A stretch of DNA of 64,000 nucleotides, taken from NCBI GenBank assembly GCA_037974665.1, contig CM075778.1, forward strand, positions 23,192,001 to 23,256,000, given 5' to 3'. The notes beneath the pieces are model-generated. The model was not told the origin of the DNA. It saw only the letters and a list, made by a program, of their open reading frames with translations, and made no database searches. Shown here piece by piece: positions 33,616 to 44,292 of the stretch. The stretch comes from Ehretia macrophylla. Lineage: Eukaryota > Streptophyta > Magnoliopsida > Boraginales > Ehretiaceae. The position numbers and the translations under genes were made by a program. How positions within the stretch are numbered: the first letter of the stretch is position 1; the number at the start of each line of letters is the position of its first letter.

Positions 33616-36065
33616 TGTGAAACCCCAAATTTTTGACCTTATCTCGCTTTGCGTGTTTTATTCTCGTTTTGCGTGAATTAACCTGTCTATGTGCTACATG
33701 ACTTAGAATGTGAAAATTTTGATATCAATACTCTTAGAACATGCTAAATGTGCATTCATGAAATTTTCATAAAAAACGGAGTCAGAAATTTTATCGTCGA
33801 TTTTTAGTGAATAGTATTTTTGAAACACGTCAGCTAAAATTTTGAAACTGGTCTTTTTAACCCTTCTAGACCTAGACCACGGACTTTAATAGACGTGTGT
33901 TTGATTAAAACGATTTTAAAATCGGCTTAAGAATTTATTAGGATTTTTACACCGACTTTTGCGAAAATCGAGTTTTAAACCAACTCGGGTGAAATTGTTC
34001 GATTGTAAAACTTCTTGTCACCTAAAAATAACCTACTTGAGCTATCTTGGGTGTTGAATAATTGTTTTGAACTTTGGTGATCAATAAAATGCATTTAAAG
34101 TCAAGAAAACACTAAAAATACTAAAGTTTCAACTTTGACTTTCATTTAACTTGTTGACTTTCATGCATATATCACCAACACACAATGAAACAAAGCAAAA
34201 CACCACATTTACACACACCTTTCAGCCGTGAAAGCTTAGGAAAAAAAGAGATTTTATTCAACTTATTTTCAAAGTAATTTTGCCTTAGAAAACTCATTTA
34301 AAGTCCGAATCTTTTCAAACCGGGCTGGATTCCGCTTGTTGGGCAGCTATTGCACGCATTCCTAGCTTTACTTCGGATCAAAGGTGAGAGAAAAATTCTA
34401 GATCTCAAAACTCATCTTTTGTGTTTTTGCGTAGAATTGAAAATCGAACCGTTAGATTGTTAATCTGATGTTAGATTATTACTCCATGCATGCTAGGGAT
34501 CATTTATATGCAATACTACGAGATTTGAACGGATGTATCCTATTTATTATTTTTCGGGTATTTAAAGTTGATTAATTTGTTAAATGTTGAATATATTGAG
34601 TTGTGTTGATCGGAATCGATTTCCGTCAATTTCTAAAAGATTGATAATTACGTGGTAGCGCCGTTGTAATGCCGAATTTTCGATTGTGATGTCCGTGCCA
34701 AAATCCGGAAATTTCAGCCATGATACACTAGGGTTTTAGGGTTATTGGGCATGATTTGGATGTGTTTTGGTTGGTTTCTGAGGGGGCTAATGTAGTTGAT
34801 TGAATGGGTGAGTGTTTGAAACTGATTTGGAGTTGTTTGGATTAGTAAAATGTAATATATGATTATTTGAAGTTTAGGTTGTCTTTTTTTAAATTGTTGA
34901 ATTGAGCCTTTAGATGATTAGGTGTGTTTGAGTGATTGAATTGTGAGTTGTTAATGGTTAGACTAGGGTTAGATTACGTGTTTCATGCATGTTAAGTTGG
35001 ATGGCCTACTTTGTCATCTAACTTAGTCGTTTGTTGTTTAATTAAATATTGATGTTATATTGATTATTATTGATTACGGGAATCGGGCACTTTTGTTGCT
35101 GATCTCCCAGTTTATTGATTGATTATGGATTACGGGAATCGGGCACTCTCGTTGCTGATCTCTCGGTTTATGTTGAGTCTTATTGTTGTGAGCTTTGATA
35201 ATGTTGTGTCACCTCGGGAGGCATCCTGGGCTGCGGGTACAGTTCTCATGGCTAATCCCTATCTCGCATGGGCGGAGAGGCCATGGGGTGTGGGTCTAGG
35301 TCAAGGTACCTCAGGATTGTGTCATTGAGTTTGGAGGAGTTGTTGAGCATGGAATTGGTGTATGGGGCTTCATCAGCAAATGTATCGTATCCTTATTGTG
35401 TGTTTACAGTTATTACTATTGTTGCATTTATAATAATTATTGATATTCATTGTGTGTTTACTGACTCAAAGGATTATTCCAAGGAGTTTAGTAGACCTTG
35501 CTCGAGATCTATCGGATCCTCGCTGGGCTTATTTTATATAAGCTCACTCTCTATTATTGCATGCATACGGGTGTACTATCGCAAGATTACGGGTACGTGC
35601 CTCCTGAAGAGGAGAATGTGGAAAATGTGCCTCACGTGGATGAGTCTTATGTTCTGCAGTATTATCCTTGATGTTGTATTGTCTTACTATCTTGTATATT
35701 AACTTAGTAGACTTTTATATGCTTTGTAGTTCATTATGTAAAAGTTGTTGAAAAGATAATGAATTAGTTGATGCTGTCTTAGAAGCCTTCCTTTTGTTTA
35801 TGATTAGGTTGCTAAATTGGCTAAATATGTTTTTGTAATGTATATTAATGTTTATGTATTATGTTGGAACGGAGGTGTATAACGAGGGATGATTATTGTA
35901 TAATATGGTTATGATGTATGTTGTTATTTTATTGAGGAGTTGTTTGATGTATGATATTCTGTTGAGGTTGGTTTAGAGCCTTGGAGTCCTATATACTATC
36001 GTTATACTACCGAAATTCCGTTGCGTCCTGACTGATTATAGGAGGGGTCGAGTTGGGGCGTGACA
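33616..36065 (+). repeat. Second LTR, 2450 bp
   Basis: It is near-identical to 29347-31980 but has two tandem 60-bp units. The stem-loop is at 34994-35024, the conserved reading frame at 35585-35671. The acceptor-like AG seen in the first LTR (ATACAG) is ATACGG here. The open 144-codon frame recurs at 35268-35702 because the LTRs are copies. Confidence 0.93.
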
Positions 36066-36446
36066 TTTAAGTGGTATCAGAGCTTGATTAGCTGTCAGCC
36101 GGGGTATCCTCGGAATGTGGGTAATGGTTCTAGCATGCAAGTATGTATGAAGTAAAAGAAAAGTGAAATATGTGTTAATATGATTAAATGATTAAGTGAT
36201 TATGTGATTTAGTACTTATGTGATTATGTGATCAATTTATTTATGTGTTTTATATGAGTTTGTTGTTTATAACCTGTTTATGTGCTATAACCTGTGCTAA
36301 CTCTTTGATTAGTAAAATGGCCGGTCGACCAAGTATCAGAGGTAGGCCTGAGATGATTGATGAGACTCCGGGTAACGCGGCACCGGGCCGTGATAGGGGT
36401 AATGATCGATTGGGGGATCAGCTTGTTTCTAGTCAGCCTAGTAAGA
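36066..36446 (+). pseudogene. Second, truncated copy of leader and gag start
   Basis: The PBS (36072-36084), leader and gag start (ATG at 36317) repeat 31981-32374 closely. At about 36446 the sequence jumps: the phrase GGTGGACCT, found at 32814 in the first body, is followed by unrelated LTR-like DNA. This looks like a deletion or an illegitimate junction. Confidence 0.8.
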
Positions 36447-39074
36447 GGGTGGACCTAGATTTAGATACTTGCCTTTAGCAAAATAGATTATAAACATATT
36501 AGGATAGGAAAACCAAATGGGAACAAAGCATGTATTAAGTCATTACAGACCGCAAATCTAAGAAAACCTAAGCTTAATTACATACTTTACAACCAAAACA
36601 TTTACAAGGCACGTAGGCCTCAAAAGCACACGTCAGCATCTACTTAACCACACATGTCAGCAAGCACTTAAGCTAGGGTCAGTCAGGGAGTCTCATGAGC
36701 CTCCTCCTCCTCCACATACTCAGGAGAATTGAACCTGCCTCACCTGAAATGGTTAAAAAGAGGAATGAACATACAGTACATGTATACTTAGTGAGGGAGG
36801 GATACAAATAACTGGGGAGATTTCAGAAGCGCTTTCGTGCAATGTAATAGGTAGTCATAAGAAAAAGAGTATATGTCAATACGAGACAGTTGGGAAGATA
36901 AACAACTAAGTAATGCACATAAAAGAAAAGGTTCACTAGATGAGTACACGAAATAACCACGCCAGTTCAATATCATAACAAGGATCATAAAGTTAACTAT
37001 TACTCATTACAAAGGATATGATTTCGATAACCCTTATCACTCCAACTTCTCAGTCTTGAACCGCGAACCTCAAACCACGTACCACAAACTAGTTTTACCG
37101 ACTTATTCCCAAACACTCCAGTGGGTATATTCCGGATGTACCCCAAAGTCCTACGACCTAAGACCTCCTGGCAATCTCCGGACGAAGCGAGTGAGGTACT
37201 AGAACACGAAGCTAAAGCAACCAACTCTAGCAAGCCCTCTGCCGCCTAAAGAGGCTCATCGCATCCGCCCCAACAATAAGGTTGTGCAACCGTAAAGCGA
37301 TACACTCAAGATAGCACATAAAGCATTTATTTCTAATAGGCACAGAAATTAGGACAACAAAGTAGGTTGTCCTCAACCACATAGCATTAGAATCAAGTAG
37401 TCAATAATGGATTCCAATTGAAGATGTGACTCTACTATTCATACGTATAACTAAGTATTAATGAGCCGACATTGACTTATGTAAGATGTACAAAACTATC
37501 CAGCAGTATAAAGTTGAACTTTTCATCTGGAAGAAGAAAGTTAAAGACAATAGTTAGTCTTATAACTCAAGTAGAAGTTGTTTTAACTAGTGAACTGGTT
37601 TTGGTGCAATTAAGTTAAGGCACAACTATTCCAACTAACTCAAGGTTATACGCCATCATTTCTCCTTCACTTACATTAGGTAACTTATATTTGGTATTAT
37701 AGCTAATATAAGTTATGTTTCTTTAATACTTACATGACACATTCGTTAACTTTAGACTTTGAGCAAAAACACTATTCAACTTCTTCTTTATCTAGCCAAC
37801 TTACAAGCCTTAACTATCAAGGTGTTGAAACATTCGAAAACTACACTACAAGTTAGATTTTTACCTTGATGCTTGTAGGTTCAACTTAAGTTAAATATAT
37901 TATCACACGAAAAACTACTATCATTTACATTTAACTTATACTTACCATTAATCAATAGATCAAGATGAATATTAGACTTATAATCACAAGTTAATGCACT
38001 AAAGCTAACTCAAGTCTAACTAACTTTTCAAGCATTACTTTAACTTTAAGACTATACCGTATCTAACTATTATCATGGTTCAAATGTCTAACTTCTTAAG
38101 CACCTTTAGCAAGCATTAGTGATTTCTTTACATTGAACTTACAATTCTAACTAACTGCCCTACAACCAAACCAAAATGTTTAATTAATATAAGAATTATA
38201 AGCAAGGATTTATAATTTAATAGCTAACATAAGGAGGATTCTTTGTAAATTCTACTTCTTAACTAGCTTCCAAGTGACCCTAACTAATTACTATGAAACT
38301 ACAACAATTTCTTCTCATATCACAAGCTAAATGTGATCTTCTAATTAACACTTTAAGGTGCAATTTCCTACACACAGTCTTGCCACATTTGCTAACATAA
38401 ATTGGGGTCAAAAAGAAGGGTCAAGCCATGACAAGGGATTGCTGAGGCTGCAGCTTCGCCGGACTATCCAACGCCGGTTGGACAGACTGGCCCACACACA
38501 CACATCAAATTTTACACCCACTAGCATAAATATAACATTATTAACTCTTGCCAAGACTTAAAAAAATATACAGGAAGCAATACGAGATCTCCTAGGCATT
38601 TAAACAAACACAAGAGCTTCAAGTTTACTTCAATCAGTTAAATAATGGCTGCCATCAATCTTTAAGTTGACTCATACAATTCAGGCAAATGACAACTACT
38701 ATAGTATTCCACAAGTTAGAAATCGAACCTACAACCTTCTATTTTACAAGATTCATATACTACTATCATAATCAATTACAAATAAACATTATCAAATAGG
38801 TTAAATGCATAAGACATGTCTCTCTCACATGAAATAATTTCCTGCCCAATCTGATTCCTTATCTGTTTTTTCAAGCCTGCCGTCGGGTAGAAGATGAAGA
38901 GGCCCTAAGCTCCTATTTTTCTCTCTCTCTCGCCGCGACTGTTTTAGACCTTTCCCATTTTATTTATTTATTTATTTTTCCTTTCCCTGTTTTCCCTCTC
39001 TGCCCAACATGGAAAAGAATTGGTGAGGAGACAGTTTGTTTTATTTGTTTTGTGGAGTGTGTGTGAGTCGTGTG
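36447..39074 (-). repeat. Truncated minus-strand gypsy LTR
   Basis: Similarity to the minus-strand solo LTR at 18277-20577 is clear in 37040-37290 (ACTCCRGTGGGT, CCGGATGTACCCC, ATCTCCGGAC, CCGCCCCAACAATA-like phrases) and in the acceptor-like block (36800-36746). A perfect 8-bp inverted repeat around AAAGTAG lies at 37351-37373. The left end is lost at the 36446 junction, and the right end abuts the Tekay LTR at 39075. In 37450-38880 I see only AT-rich sequence; 38880-39030 is CT-rich. No coding region. Confidence 0.65.
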
Positions 39075-41553
39075 TGTGACGCCTGTGACTTTCATCATAT
39101 TCATAATTAACTATTGCATATCTTTCGTGCACTTCAATGAGCATTTAATTACTTGAATATATGTCATTTAGTGGTTACTATTCACAGTTGAAATTTGACT
39201 GTTTAATTTGCCCGGTTTGACATTTTTCCTAAGTTACATGACTTATAAAAGGAATGAGTAACATGAGATTTAGAGCATTGGATGTTAGGAACGCGCATTA
39301 GAAAAAATGTTGCTTGCATTGTATGAATAGTGAAAATATTATAAACATGTTTGTAGAGATAGTTAGCTTTAAATTGGAGTTTAGCCTAGCTTTGACCAAC
39401 TTTTTATAAGCAATTGACTTAAAATAAAACACCGACATATTTTATACCATATATAAACATATACATACACAATACACTTAGAAAAAAAAAAAGCAGAAGC
39501 CACCCCTCCAAGACCCCAAAACCCGACGGCACATAGGGAGAAAAAAGAGAAGAAATCCTCTTCAAGCAAGCCATTTGGAGCATAATCAAGTAATCTTCAA
39601 GGGTTTTCCACCTCTCCTAAGCATCATACTAGCCACTATTTAGCATCTAGGTGAGGGAGATTCATATTCTATGCATTTGAAATTCTAGGGTTCATATTGA
39701 ATTTTTGCAATTATTGTTTATAGCTATGTAATTGTTTATTGTTACTTGAAATACTTCTCTTGGAACTTGTAGAGCACTCTTTTGAAGCTAGATGGAAACT
39801 TGAAGAGTTAGAATTGATAATTGAAGGTTGTAGGAGAAGATGAATAGTGCCAAACTTAGAGTTTTGATGGAATTTGCTTATGAGGTTGATTTTATGCTTT
39901 GTATAGGTACTTTAGATGTTAATGAACATATAATAAAGATTGAATGTGATTAATTGGCTCAAATCTTGCTTAAAATGCGGAAATGGCTAAATTTCAAAAG
40001 GGGATTTTCGTAAAATGATAATCCGGGTGTAATTGAACGCTAGATTGGGTACCTACTAGGCATGGAAGCACTTTTGGTTCTACCGTAGCATTAAATTGAG
40101 GGGCGGTTAGGGTAGGTGTAATTAAAAGTAACTCGGGGCTTTCCCGAGTTTTTGTTTCAAAAATGGTCTTTTAGGGCTTAGATAGGTATCTTTTAGTGTC
40201 CTTGGAGATGTAGGATAGTTGGTTTATGGAATTGGTACTTTAGGTTTCATACGGAAGTAGAATTGTCCTTAGTCGACAAAGGAGAAAAGTGATTTGTGGA
40301 AGATAAAAGCTTGTAATTGACTTCCATGTGGTTTATTTGATGTTAACAGAGGTTTGATTAAGTTATTTTAATATTTTGTGATTTGTATAGAACATGTCTC
40401 CTTTGTTCACATATGTCTGTTTCATGTTAAAAACTTATATTGTAACTAATTGCGAAGGTGGCCTACTTTGTCGTCCTTCATCTGTGATTATTGTCATTAC
40501 TTTGTTTATCATGAACGTGAATCGGGTTGCGCAACCTTTCAGACATGGTAGTGTCAAGAAACTCCGGGCAGCATCAGGCTGTTAGTCTAGGTCGGCTACT
40601 ATAATGCCTATTCAATCCTCGTTGGGGCATACTCCTATACCCTAGAAGCGTGGTTCACCTTGTTGGGGCATACAGACCTATCTCAAAAGAATGGGTCGTA
40701 GGATTCGGGGTACATCCAAAGTACCCTATTGGTATTATAAGGTGGTTTGCTGACATTTATTATCAAAGATCGAGGTTCGTGGTTCGTGGTTCGAGATCGA
40801 AGACAAAGAAGATGAACTGTATCCTTTTTAAATGTGTTTAATGTTTATTCAATTGACTTGTTATATTGTACTTGTGTTATTTGTATTTGTTGCATTGCAC
40901 GAAATGTTTTTCGAAAACACCCCCGGTTTAATGTATCCCCTCCCTCACTGAGCAACTGTGTTGCTCACTCTTCTTTAACATATTTCAGGAGAGGCTGAAG
41001 TAGACCCCTAGCTTGTAGCAATAGAGGAAGGAGACGAAGTGCAAGTAGATCAACTACCTTGACTGTTTACTTGCTGAGGTTGGATGCTGTGTGTGAAGAT
41101 GTGTTTGTGTCATGTTTATGTCCTATTTTGAGACCTCTGTGGTCTTGTATGTATTGTGTTAGATTTGATGGTTTGTAATTAAAGTTGTAGTCTTGAATGA
41201 TTTGGTAACGTAGTTGGTATGTAATAACTAAAGAATACTTTACTATCTTTTGGTTGCATGCTTGTGTGGTAAGTAGTTGACAGGTAGACTTAGTATATAA
41301 GTATAACTTGTGATTATGATTAGAGTGGTATGATATGCAATCCTTTGACTTAGAGTTTCAATAGTTATGTCTTGCATGCTTGTATGATGTTGTGAAGTTG
41401 AGGGATATAGTTGATTGAGGTTATGGATTATGGTCTTGTGGTTGTATTTTGCTGTTTGTAGGTTTCTAGATAGTCCACGGTACAGAGGAGACTCTGTCTG
41501 TATACTGGGTCCGGACTTGACCTTTAGTGTGGGGTTGGGTTCGGGATGTTATA
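39075..41553 (+). repeat. 5' LTR of the Tekay-like element, 2479 bp
   Basis: It begins TGTGACGCCTGTGACTTT and ends GTTCGGGATGTTATA (expected final CA altered to TA). The first kilobase matches 50903-51902 closely. It contains the CTACTTT inverted repeat (40454-40479), GGGGCATA phrases near 40623-40672 and the acceptor-like block (40936-40988). After the AG the frame GEAEVDP-stop is shared with the 18277 LTR (GEVEVDP-stop). TATA-like sequence TATATAAAC is near 39450. Confidence 0.92.
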
Positions 41554-41559
41554 TTTAGG

Positions 41560-41572
41560 TGGTATCAGAGCT
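41560..41572 (+). promoter_or_regulatory. Primer binding site of the Tekay-like element
   Basis: TGGTATCAGAGCT, six bases (TTTAGG) after the LTR, is the initiator tRNA-Met type. Confidence 0.92.
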
Positions 41573-41879
41573 AATTGAATACATGAGCTGAGATAGGTTC
41601 CTCGGTTTATGAGGTAGAGGTCCTTATGTGAAAGTTGAATTGTGTAATTGTGTGATTGTTTGATTATCTAAGTGAATGACTGACTAAGTGGAAACATGCT
41701 AGCATGAAAATAGGCATAAGAAATGTCTATTGTATGATGTTGTGTGAATATAAAAGGTTTAGGGTATATTGTGTGTTAAATGCTTTATATGTTACCTTAT
41801 GTGCACTAGATGTTTTGAACATGAATAAGGTATCTTTATGTGTTATCTATTTGTCTATTATAACACTTGTCTATTTTAG

Positions 41880-43150
41880 TACAGAGATAAGAAGAGGGAG
41901 ACCTAGGAGACAGCCGAAAGAGGCTCCGAGACTAGATGTTCTGAGATAGAATGTTAGGCTGGCTGGGAATGATCAATCGGGGCAGGAACCGACTAATGCT
42001 CAGGTCATAGCCTCAATGGCCATATCAATTAATTCCATTACTCAATTGATGACTCAACAGGGACAAACAGGTGTTAGCCGGGGTAATCCGGGAGCCAGGG
42101 CCGAAGGTAGTGGTACCACGAGTGGTAATACTAACCAGCTTGATAAATTCCTGCATCATGGGCTGTACAGTTTCTTTGGGGAACCAGACGATATAAAGGC
42201 TGAGATGTGGTTGAGAAGATAGCTACTGCTCTTGAATGTACTGATGAGAGAAAGACTTCATATGTTGTGTTTTTACTTAAGGGTGACGCTGAGGAATGGT
42301 GGCACATCGTGAGATTGAGATGGGACACTGAGGCAGTGCAACATACATGGACCGACTTTGTGAGAGAATTCAGAGATAAGTACATTTCAGAGGTGGCCCT
42401 TGAGAGGTATCAGGAAGAGTTTATATCTCTGAGGCCGGGAAACATGACTGTTGACCAGTATGAAGCCACATTTACTAGACTTTCCCGTTATGTGCCAACC
42501 TTAGTGTAGCCTGAGAGTATGAGAATCCATAGATTCATCCGGGGTTTAAGAGGAGATATCTAGCTCAATCTATCTACTCAGGAGTTTACCACTTATTCTG
42601 CAGCTATTAGGGCGGCATCAATATTTGAGAAACGTAAGGCAGAATTGTTGGTAGAGTCTAGTCAACCTAGTAAACGACAATATTAGTCTCTGAGTCAGGG
42701 GTTTCAAAGGCAGTATCAGCAGCCTAGTCAGGGTCAACAACAGAGACAAACTCAGAGTTATCCGGGGCCAGTCTAGACTCAGTCACAGTCAAAGCTAGCC
42801 CAGTGTTAAGCATAGAGTCAGTCCTGAACCGTTACAATTAGATCTCAGCAAGGTAGCACCGTTACATCCACTTACAGAACCCCTACGGGAGGCATTGCTG
42901 CAAGGAAAAAGCAGCAGTCCAGTCACTGTAATCGTAAGGGCCACTCTGAGGCTGAATGTTGGATAAAGTTGGGCCGGTGAATTGGTTATGGTAGCGACTA
43001 GCACTGGGTTAGAGATTGCCCCAGGTTGAAACAGGGACAGGGTCAGACGTCTAACCAGAGCGCCCAGACCAGAGCTCCAGGTGCAGCTCCAGTTCCTTGA
43101 GGCCAAGCACGAGTGTTTGCTTTAGATCAAGAGAAGCTTATTGACACGAC
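41880..43150 (+). pseudogene. gag: Tekay-like gag
   Basis: An Arg-rich start (RRGRPRRQPKEAPRL) leads to LDKFLHHGLYSFFGEPDDIK and then, after a stop near 42220, KGDAEEWWHIVRLRWD and FVREFRDKYISEVALERYQE, the gypsy gag capsid signature. RIHRFIRGLRGDI completes it. The first zinc knuckle (about 42912-42962) has lost its first Cys (SSHCNRKGHSEAEC) and the second reads IGYGSD-stop-HWVRDCP, also without its first two Cys. In-frame stops are mostly TAG at positions where Gln or Trp is expected. Confidence 0.9.
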
Positions 43151-43727
43151 CGCGTGGTATGAGGTACATTTCTTATTGATAATCAGTTGGTTGTAGTTTT
43201 GATTGATACCGGGGCCATGCAATCCTTTATTACTCCTATGTGTGCACAATCTGTTGCTTTAAAAGTTGATAAATTGCCATATAAGATTGAAGTAGGCACT
43301 CTTATGGGCACAAAATTTGTTACGGAGTCTGTATGTAAATCATATGATATTTACATTGAGGGACACACTTTTTCTGTTGATTTGATCATATTACCCTTCC
43401 GAGATTTTGAAATCATTTTTAGGGATGGATTGGTTGGGAAAGCACTATGCTTATTTGGATTGTAGAAGGAAAATTGTAAAACTAGAAATACCTTGTCAAC
43501 CTGTAATTGAGATTGTTGGAAGTCGTAATTCCACTGGGACTCGTATAATTTCTTCTATTAAAGCAACTAAACTATTGGGTAAATGTTGTGAAACATATTT
43601 AGCTTATTTGATTAATCAACCTAGGGATAAGTTAAAATTGAATGAGGTGCCTGTTGTAAAAGAATTTCCAGGGGTATTTCCTGAAGAATTGCCTGGGTTG
43701 CCACCTGATAGGGAGATAAAGTTATAA
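43151..43727 (+). pseudogene. pol: Tekay-like aspartic protease
   Basis: VVLIDTGAMQSFIT (about 43190-43231) holds the catalytic D-T-G. DIYIEGHTFSVDLIILPFRD and, after a one-base shift near 43435, FLGMDWLGKHYA follow the typical gypsy protease fold and the GMDWL block. The linker to RT ([16 protein letters not shown], about 43677-43724) is conserved. The catalytic triad is intact but the frame is not. Confidence 0.92.
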
Positions 43728-44292
43728 TTGACTTGTTGCCAGGGACTAACCCTATTTCTAGAACTTTATATAGGATGGCTCCCTTTGAATTGCAAGAGTT
43801 GAAAGTTCAGTTACAGGGCTTACTTGAAAAAGATTTTATACAGCCTAGTTCTTCACCTTGGGGTGCTCATGTGTTGTTTGTAAAGAAGAAAGATGGCACT
43901 CTACATTTGTGTATTGATTATAGGGGTCTCAATCAGGTGACTGTAAAGAATAAATGTCCATTACCTTTGATTGAGGAACTATTTGATCAACTACAGGGTG
44001 CTACAGTATATTCCAAATTTGATTTGAGATAGGGCTATTACCAGGTGAGAATCCGAAATGAAGATGTGCCCAAGACTGCCTTCAAAACCAAGTATGGCCA
44101 TTATAAATTTGTTGTGCTGCCATTATGAAGACCCTACAAGAACACAAGTTATTTGCTAAATTTAGTAAATGTGAGTTCTGGTTGAGATAGGTTACTTTCT
44201 TGGGGCATATAATCTCTTAGGATGGGATTGTTGTTGATCCAGCAAAGATAGAGGTAGTGTCAGCGTGGAAAAGGCCTGAGACTGTTGCAAAG
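43728..44292 (+). pseudogene. pol: Tekay-like reverse transcriptase, palm deleted
   Basis: The fingers are clear: [60 protein letters not shown] and YSKFDLR. A stop at 44030 replaces the Q or S of DLRx[13 protein letters not shown] then jumps at about 44126 to [19 protein letters not shown]. The FGLTNAP and YVDD/FIDD blocks that lie between are deleted (about 130-150 bp by comparison with the family). TFLGHIIS, stop, DGIVVDPAKIE and WKRPETVA follow up to the solo LTR. Confidence 0.92.

Larger units (their letters stand above)
29347..36446 (+). mobile_element. Young non-autonomous element: LTR-body-LTR-partial body
   Basis: Two nearly identical LTRs (29347-31980 and 33616-36065) flank a 1.6-kb body (31981-33615) with PBS, gag remnant, repeat block and PPT. 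After the second LTR the PBS and gag start appear again (36066-36446) before an abrupt switch, so the order is LTR, body, LTR, truncated body. The left flank is TTATC (29342-29346) with no right partner found. RT, RNase H and integrase are absent, so movement would need proteins in trans, probably from a Tekay-like relative. Low LTR divergence suggests recent activity. Confidence 0.88.
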
